Source: Lumbricus rubellus (Eukaryota; Annelida; Clitellata; Crassiclitellata; Lumbricidae). Taken from it: a stretch of 64,000 nucleotides of DNA. Of the stretch, positions 57,827 through 64,000 are shown in pieces. A program made the translations under genes and the position numbers. Positions within the stretch are counted from its first letter, which is position 1. The number at the start of each line of letters is the position of its first letter. The notes under the pieces were generated by a model. It ran no database searches, had not been told where the DNA came from, and saw only the letters and a list, made by a program, of their open reading frames with translations. The stretch is taken from the NCBI GenBank assembly GCA_945859605.1, contig OX243824.1, forward strand, positions 6,244,929-6,308,928, given 5' to 3'.

Positions 57827-58249
57827 CAGTGGCGGATCCAGAACTCTTCCAAGGGGGGGGGGCAAAAATCTTAGAACCTGAGATGGGACAGGTGAAACAA
57901 ATTTCGAAATTTGGTTGTTGGTCGAAAATAAATAGGGATCAGTCTTTGGTTGAAGTACTTTTCATCCGCCAAAAAAGTTGATGAGGTTTTTTTTTAGTCA
58001 TCTGCCAAAAATTTTGTGGAGAAAATCATACCATTTCATCCGCCAAAAAAGTTGATGATCTTTTTTTTTACTCCTCCACTTGAAAACCGACTGGGGGGCC
58101 ACGTCCCATGCCATTTTCCGAATAGGGGGGGGGGCAATATGCCATTACACCCATACGCATATTACTAATTTCATACCAAATGGGGGGCCACGTCCCATGG
58201 CAGTTTTAAATGGGGCCATGGCCGGATTGCCCCCCTGGATCCGCCCCTG
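57827..58249. mobile_element. hAT-like MITE, 423 bp, inside the SINE
   Basis: The left end CAGTGGCGGATCCAG and the inverse of the right end (CAGGGGCGGATCCAG) differ at one position. The target duplication is GCTATAAC (57819-57826) and GCTATAAA (58250-58257), 7 of 8 matching. The interior resembles the MITE at 44755-45153 (G runs, GTTGATGA...TTTTTT, GGGGCCACG). Confidence 0.93.
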
Positions 58250-58796
58250 GCTATAAAAAGTGCACATAAAAACCCATACAAACAAAAATTAAATTTAAAA
58301 AGAAGTTTTAACGGTTTTACATCCAGGAATCCCAGGATCCATAGACCTCTAGGGCCTAGGCGGCTATAAGACGCTCAATGCCAAGATGGCTCTCTATTAG
58401 AGTGTAAGTAAGTAAGGAGGTAAGTATATTCTATAGATTATAAAATTTCAATAGAATTTCAGCGCTTATAATAAATTTGCAATTTGTGAGAAAAATTTTT
58501 TTGGGCCTTTCCGCGCTGTACGCACTTGCGTACGTGCGTACGCCTAGCGGCGCCCCTGCTATGACAACAGAGGCTGTTGCCCTCGACAAAAGTTACATAG
58601 TTGACAGTAGCTTGAAAAATGCAAGGCAGAAAATGAGTTTTCATATAGGATTCGCAATATAGGTTTCTCGGTTTCACTTTGCATATCCTTTGTATAATAA
58701 TAATTGAAAGATCATAATCATTATTATTATTCCATCGTGGGTTTAGTTGCACTGCACAAATCTTCGCTTACCAACCACGGTTTTCGCATTTTCATC

Positions 58797-59027
58797 TCTT
58801 TGTTTGTTTGTATGTGCACTTGTTATAGCGCCCCTTCACTTCTTCTCCCTCTACTCAGAGGCGCTCTCGAATGCAGAGCGGACACTGCATCGGAGTTTCA
58901 CGCCGAAGCGCTGAGCAATTGTAAGTGAAGGACTTGCCCAAAGTCCTTACGCGGCAAGGTGGATTCGAACCTCGAACCTTCCGGCTCTACGGCAACAACG
59001 CCAACACTACACCACCGCGCGCCCCCC
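58797..59027 (-). mobile_element. tRNA-derived SINE, copy 7, reverse, near full length
   Basis: Read on the minus strand it runs GGGGGGCGCGCGGTGGTGTA, GAGGTTCGAATCCACC, GACTTTGGGCAAGTCC, GAGCGCCTCTGAGTAGAG and GGGGCGCTATAACAAGTGCA, then (CAAA)n. It ends 32 bases before exon m. Confidence 0.9.
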
Positions 59028-59059
59028 ACGATCTTTCTTATTTAATGTTTAATTTTTAG

Positions 59060-59255
59060 GTTTGCGTTTGGAGTCGGAGGGTGCTAGAGGTTGTTGTATT
59101 CGTTCAATTGACCCTGATGGGGTCATCAGCCGAGATGGTCGCCTGCGAGTTGGTGACTACATCACGGCCATCAACAACGACAGTCTACGCAGCGTCTCCA
59201 ATGCACAGGCACGAACAGTTCTACGAAGAACATCGCTCATCGGAAAGAGCTTCAG
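59060..59255 (+). CDS. PATJ/MPDZ: PATJ/MPDZ exon m: PDZ6
   Basis: 196 bases; enters phase 1, leaves phase 2. It reads (G)LRLESEGARGCCIRSIDPDG, VISRDGRLRVGDYITAIN and SNAQARTVLRRTSLIG. The last segment is highly characteristic of PDZ6 of PATJ/MPDZ. The binding loop reads GLRL instead of GLGF, so ligand specificity may differ. The donor is GTGATA. Confidence 0.93.
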
Positions 59256-60179
59256 GTGATAGTAGTTAGGCAACTGAGAGTTCTGGCACAGTCATGTGGT
59301 TTACGCTGGTTCTAAAAATAGACTTTAGACTGGTTCTCCTGTGACCACCGGAAGCAACGCTACACTTTGACAATTACACGATGAATGGCAATTGCTGTTT
59401 TCTGCTGGTAGAACCGTAGGAGTAAGTTTGTATTGTATTATATTAAAACATTTATAAGGCACCTCTAGTAGAGTGAACTGTTCAGAGGTGCTCCCTGTGT
59501 GCGCTTTACAAGGCGAGCACCATAACTGATAGGTTACCCTTATAATTTTACGTATGGTGTGGTTCCATGTTATGGAATCGTAATATTGTTACAAAAGTTT
59601 TTAACAGCTCACACAGCCCCGGCAACAATTTTATGGTAATGAGTAATTCAGCAAAAATGATGGATTTATAAAGTCAGAAGGACACAATTTAAAGGTGTCG
59701 TATTTTAATAATATATTATTTAATATGGAGTTCAGGATAAAACTTAAATTTTAAATTTTTAAGACATATTATTCTAATAATATATTTTCTAATAATAGTA
59801 CTTGGATATCTAACTCCATTTTCCTCTGACGGCTGACTAACGAACCGGAATCACATTCTAGGTGCGACCTTGTGTGTCTTGCAAATTCATTTAATAATAA
59901 TAATAATAATAATAATGCACTAATTGTATTTACTTTACATTACGTTACATTTGAGCCAATTGTGCTTGTTGTAGTGTAACGTTTGCTCGAAGGGAACCTG
60001 GAGGTCACAGCGCAACTGAGCGTGAAGAAATTCTACCGTCTTCCTTAAGGTTAACAGAAACTAACCAATTACTAATTAAATTTTGTTAAGAAATTATAAA
60101 TAGGCAATGGCTTGATAATGTGTTATAATGTAGGTACTGGTACAGCACATGTAAACCAGCCTATTTACAGGCATTGCAC
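59256..60179. other. intron m, first part
   Basis: AT-rich with a TTTAAAGGTGTC core (59689-59700), inverted AATAATATATT words and (TAA)n at 59892-59917. No gene is visible. Confidence 0.5.
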
Positions 60180-62152
60180 ATTCCTTGGCTAAAAATATTC
60201 CAAATTCCAACTCTACTTTTGAGCAATATATGATTCCCTCAAAAATGGACTCCTTTGGACTCACAGAAGTCTCAAAGGAGGAGCTGATCCTACTAAGCCA
60301 TACTATTCATCCATCTCATGCCAAAGGAATCGATGACATAGATCCTGCTATAGCTATGCCAAGCCTACCCAATATCATTCATCCACTAGTAGAAATTATA
60401 AACTGTTCCTTTAAAACTGGAATATACCCACAATCTCTGAAATTAGCTAAGGTAGTTCCAATTTTCAAAAAAGGGCCGAGAGACGAAGCTTGTAATTATC
60501 GCCCTATATCTGTTCTTCCTTTTTTCTCAAAATTTTTTGAAAAGGTCATGCATGAGCGCCTCAATAAGTATATTTCAAAGACCAACATTATCTTCTCCTC
60601 TCAACATGGCTTTCAAGCTGGCCATTCTACTTTCATGCCCTTAATAAGTATGCAAGACAAAATTTCTGATGCTATGGATAAAAATCAATTCTCCATAGGA
60701 ATTTTTCTAGACTTGGCTAAAGCCTTTGATACCATCAACCATGGCATACTGCTAAAAAAAGCTGTCCATATATGGCATTCGAAACACCCAGCTAAAATGG
60801 TTTGAAAGTTATTTAGAAAACAGAATGCAGCTAGTTAGCTGCAATGGTAGTAAATCACCTTTAAAAGAAATTAATTACGGAGTTCCACAAGGCTCTATCC
60901 TTGGCCCACTGCTGTTTATCTTATACATAAACGACCTGCCTAGTGTAGCTCCTGATCTATTTTTTCTATTGTTTGCAGACGATACTAATATTTTTAACTC
61001 TCATTCCTCACTCGAAGCATTAATTAATCATACTAACTCCGACCTAGAAAATATAGCAGAATGGTTTCGCTCCAATAAGTTAACCCTCAATCTCGATAAA
61101 ACTAATTACATCATCTTTAGGTCACATAAAAAAGCACTTCCAACGTCTTATCCTAATTTATGTATTTTCGGTACACCTATCACTCTAGTGGAATCATCAA
61201 AATTTTTAGGAGTTTACGTAGATCAACACCTGTCCTGGAAGGAACACGTGTCGAATATCGCAACCAAAATAGCAAAAAACCTAGGAATTTTATCACGCAT
61301 ATCCAGAATTCTCCCACCACAGACCAGAACCTCACTCTATTATACACTCATACATCCATACATATCTTACTGTAACATTGTTTGGGCTTCTGCATATAAG
61401 TCAAACCTCTCGAAAATTCTTGTCCTCCAAAAAAGGGCAATACGATTTGTTGCAAAAATTCCTTATGGAGCCCAAACGAAAGCAGAATTTTTAGGTCTAA
61501 AAATACTGCAACCAGATCAAATAAGGCAATTACAAATTGGAATATTTATGTATCGATATATCCATAATCAACTACCAGCTGCCTATAAAGATTACTTCAA
61601 ATTCAGAATTGATATTCAAAAGCGTGGCTTGAGAAATACTAACCCTTTCTATATTCCCTTTGCCCGCACTAATACAAGGCTAGCATCTATTAAATGTATT
61701 GGACCAAGAACATGGAATAGCATTCCTCTTGATATTCGCTCCCTGCCGTCTCTTCGTCTCTTTAAACGGGAGCTTTCTACCTTCATCCAACAAGGAATGT
61801 AGACCTCTACTAATCTGGGGAAATACTGTTAATTCACCTTCATACGGGAGTGTGCACTTGTTTTTCGTGTATATGACTGCACTGACTTTATTCCACTTTT
61901 CTAACTCACCTTTTGTTTTGTATTATTATGCTAGTTAAGGTATTTTGTTCATAAAGCTGCTCTTTTTTCCAGTCGGCCGTGCTGAATATTTCTAAACCAA
62001 TTCTCTCAGGTGGCCCTGGCTAGCGGGACCTTTGGCCCCTTTTGGGTCTCCTGGGCGATCCGACATAATACATATATGATGTGAATTACAGTATCTGTAA
62101 AATTGTTGGTTGCCGAATAAAAATGTTATGTTATGTTATGTTATGTTATTAT
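60180..62152 (+). mobile_element. non-LTR retrotransposon (LINE), 5' truncated
   Basis: It carries the RT part of ORF2 in two frames, then a 3' UTR ending AATAAA and (ATGTT)n (62116-62150). The endonuclease region is missing, as usual for a 5'-truncated insertion. The RT and C-terminal sequence look like the CR1/L2/Jockey-type group from memory; the clade is not certain. It sits in intron m in the sense direction. Confidence 0.9.
60185..61802 (+). pseudogene. LINE reverse transcriptase with one frameshift
   Basis: Part one (60185 to about 60755) has NYRPISVLPFFSKFFEKVM and FLDLAKAFDTINHGILL. Part two (about 60760 to 61802) has GVPQGSILGPLLFILYIND, FADD (60972-60983, the catalytic motif), KTNYIIF and the C-terminal WNSIPLDIRSLPSLRLFKRE. 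The frame changes in a seven-A run (60752-60758 region), and one base accounts for it. I see no other break. The frameshift may be a real mutation or a homopolymer sequencing error. No cysteine-rich C-terminal motif is evident. The product would copy LINE RNA at a nick in target DNA. Confidence 0.9.
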
Positions 62153-62212
62153 ATTCTTATTGTTTGTTGTTGTTGTTGTCGTCGTCGTCGTCGTCATCCT
62201 CGTCCTTGTTAC

Positions 62213-62245
<33 letters not shown>

Positions 62246-62607
62246 GATTATTATTATATTATTATTATTATTATATTATTATTATTATTATTATATTATC
62301 ATTATTATTATTTTTTTAAAAATTATTATTATTACTTTTTATCTTTGTCATTTTTGGGAACAACAGACTCGAACAGTGAAGACACATGGAGGTCTTGGAC
62401 TGAATGACTACGTTAGCTCTTATTGTGAACAGGAGCATTTCCATTAGACTGTAACTTGTCAGTGTCTTTTGGGGAAAAAATTGGGTCATTATTGTTGTTA
62501 TTATTATTTATTTATTTTTATGCCCCGAGGTAAACATGATCCCTCGGGGACTTCAACTCTCTCGATGAAAACAAATTTGTCTGGAATGGATGCTAATCGT
62601 CAAGAAG

Positions 62608-62681
<74 letters not shown>

Positions 62682-63013
62682 GTTATTATTATTACAAAAT
62701 TTTCCGAAGTAGTTCAATTCACAAAGGCAAATAAGGCAACGTGTATGGTATATTATTATTAATATTTTTTATTTTATTTTTTAAATTTTTGGCCCCAAGG
62801 TATTTAGGATCCCTCAGGGACTTATCGCCTAACTATTGCTATAAAACCAGTTCGGAATGGCCCTATTCGTTTGTATTTTATTATTTTTATTTTATATTAT
62901 TAATTATTATTATTATTAGTTAAGTTTCTAACGACATCTATACTCTCTACATTACGAGGCAATGACTCTATTTTAACAAGTCGGCTTCACGACTATTTTC
63001 TCTTCATTTATAG
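62153..63013. repeat. (TTA)n-rich end of intron m
   Basis: (TTG)n(TCG)n at 62160-62195; (TTA)n at 62211-62330 with interruptions; (TTA)n at 62609-62690. Two related AGGTA(A/T)...GATCCCTC(G/A)GGGACTT segments lie at 62529-62550 and 62799-62823. Confidence 0.85.
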
Positions 63014-63324
63014 CAAATCAACGACGAGCATCGGAACTTCAAGTCCGCAGCCAACGACCTTCTGCGACCTTCGATCACCGGAAAGTGAAGACTCCGCGAA
63101 CCAGTCTTCGTTTCTCATGCATCCGATGTCACCTTTGACTCTGTCACCTCTCACCTCGTCTTCCCCTCCTGTGCCCACTTCCCCTCCTCCGTGGTCGTCA
63201 TCGTCCGAAACGTCTTCCGATCTTCTGCCGAGGTTGTCCGGGTTTGGAACGGGTGCGTGGGGACCGGTGCGGTCTGTCGAGATACAGCGGAAGCCGGGCG
63301 AGAACCTTGGAATCAGTCTCATAG
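63014..63324 (+). CDS. PATJ/MPDZ: PATJ/MPDZ exon n: Ser/Pro linker and start of PDZ7
   Basis: 311 bases; enters phase 2 (AG+C makes Ser) and leaves phase 1. A Ser/Thr/Pro-rich stretch (SPLTLSPLTSSSPPVPTS) leads to VRSVEIQRKPGENLGISLIG, the first strand and NLGI loop of PDZ7. The donor GTTGGT is weak and sits at the head of a GGT/GAT tract. The rest of PDZ7 lies beyond the window. Confidence 0.9.
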
Positions 63325-63494
63325 GTTGGTGGTGGTTGCGGTGGTGGTGGTGGTAATGATGGTGGTGATCTTGGCGGTGGCTGTAGTGGTGGTGAAGTGG
63401 TGTAGTGATATTGTGATTGTGGCAGTGGTTATAGTTGTGACTATGATGATGATGTTGACGATGTTGATTGTGATGTTGACGATTATGATAACGG

Positions 63495-63527
<33 letters not shown>

Positions 63528-63765
63528 CGACGACGACGGCGACGATGATGATGATGATGATGATAACGACGACGCTGACGATTAGGATGATGAGGATGAT
63601 AACGACGACGCTGACGATTAGGATGATGAGGATGATGATGGCGATGATAACGATGATGATAGCCACGGTGATGCTGACGATGATAGCGACGACAACGACG
63701 AGGTTGATGACGATGATGATAATGATGATGACGACGACGACGATGATGATGAAACTGATAAACTG
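63325..63765. repeat. (GGT)n then (GAT/GAC)n tract after the last donor
   Basis: GGTTGGTGGTGGTTGCGGTGG and related DNA to 63420, then GATGATGAT with GACGAC runs to 63755, including the unit AACGACGACGCTGACGATTA twice (63564, 63602). No gene. Confidence 0.93.
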
Positions 63766-64000
63766 ACTGATTGGCTGACTAACCGACCTTCCGACCAACT
63801 GACTGACTGACTCTTTGATCCTTTGATTTGTAGTTCATCTGATTTTCTGATTGACTGTTAAACCGATAACTTATAATGTTATTTAAAATATTTATTTATT
63901 TATAATGTTATTTAAAATATTTATTTATTTATAATGTTATTTATAGCCGCAAGAATTGACGCTGTTCCTTCTGCTTCTTCCACTGATGACCAACCTCCTC
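63766..64000. other. window end, intron n
   Basis: GACTGACT words, then ATAATGTTATTTAAAATATT occurring two and a half times (63871-63945). The final bases (GCCGCAAGAATTGACGCTGTT, from 63945) could begin a further exon but cannot be judged. Confidence 0.35.

Larger units (their letters stand above)
56494..58558. mobile_element. composite hAT-like element, 2065 bp, with nested insertions
   Basis: The left end CAGCGGCGCCGCCAGG and the inverse of the right end (CAGGGGCGCCGCTAGG) are matching terminal repeats. They are flanked by a perfect 8-bp duplication CTATGACA (56486-56493 and 58559-58566). Joining the flanks restores the dispersed repeat ...CCTATGACAACAGAGGCTG. No transposase is recognisable inside. 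The interior includes another hAT-type end (CAGGGGCGGATTCAGG, 56585), a duplicated ~100-bp block and a SINE interrupted by a MITE. Confidence 0.88.

Overview
This is animal (metazoan) nuclear DNA, probably from a marine invertebrate. The evidence is a multi-exon PDZ scaffold gene with GT-AG introns, a tRNA-derived SINE family with a GGTTCGAATCC B box, Ty3/gypsy and non-LTR retrotransposons, hAT- and Harbinger-like MITEs, a Helentron-like element, and very long (GT)n tracts. A deuterostome or lophotrochozoan is likely; the sequence alone does not settle the species. A run of 200 Ns (48409-48608) marks an assembly gap.

Layout. 1-9766 is a Ty3/gypsy LTR retrotransposon (element A) with one intact 1649-codon gag-pol frame. 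Its 5' LTR is cut by the window edge, and its 3' LTR appears unusually long (about 3.57 kb if the polypurine tract at 6179-6193 is the real one). 9767-12790 is intergenic or upstream intronic DNA with microsatellites and an imperfect 0.44-kb duplication. 12791-19582 is a second LTR retrotransposon (element B) with 994-bp LTRs that look identical and a GAGGG target duplication. It keeps gag-protease and a C-terminal RT-RNase H piece but has no recognisable integrase. In their place is an unrecognised Arg/Asn/Trp-rich open frame. 19583-21267 holds a SINE, dispersed repeats and a Harbinger-like MITE with a paralogous empty site.

From 21268 to the end, the + strand carries 14 consecutive, phase-compatible exons (3143 nt, about 1047 codons) of a PATJ/MPDZ (INADL/MUPP1) family gene. 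They cover the second half of one PDZ domain, five further PDZ domains and the start of a seventh. The 5' exons (L27 domain and first half of PDZ1) and the 3' exons lie outside the window or were not found. In known animals this protein is the scaffold of the apical Crumbs-PALS1-PATJ polarity complex at cell junctions.

The introns are filled with repeats: a (GGT)n tract, a 12-bp minisatellite (0.8 kb), a 16-bp minisatellite, (GT)n tracts, a 5.6-kb 9-bp satellite with a 621-bp higher-order period, a 34-bp minisatellite (about 2 kb), SINEs, a hAT-like element containing a SINE that itself contains a hAT MITE, a Helentron-like element, and a LINE with one frameshift. Several introns begin with a simple repeat within tens of bases of the splice donor. 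I judge this, and the rebuilt pol region of element B, to be the most interesting non-standard signals here.
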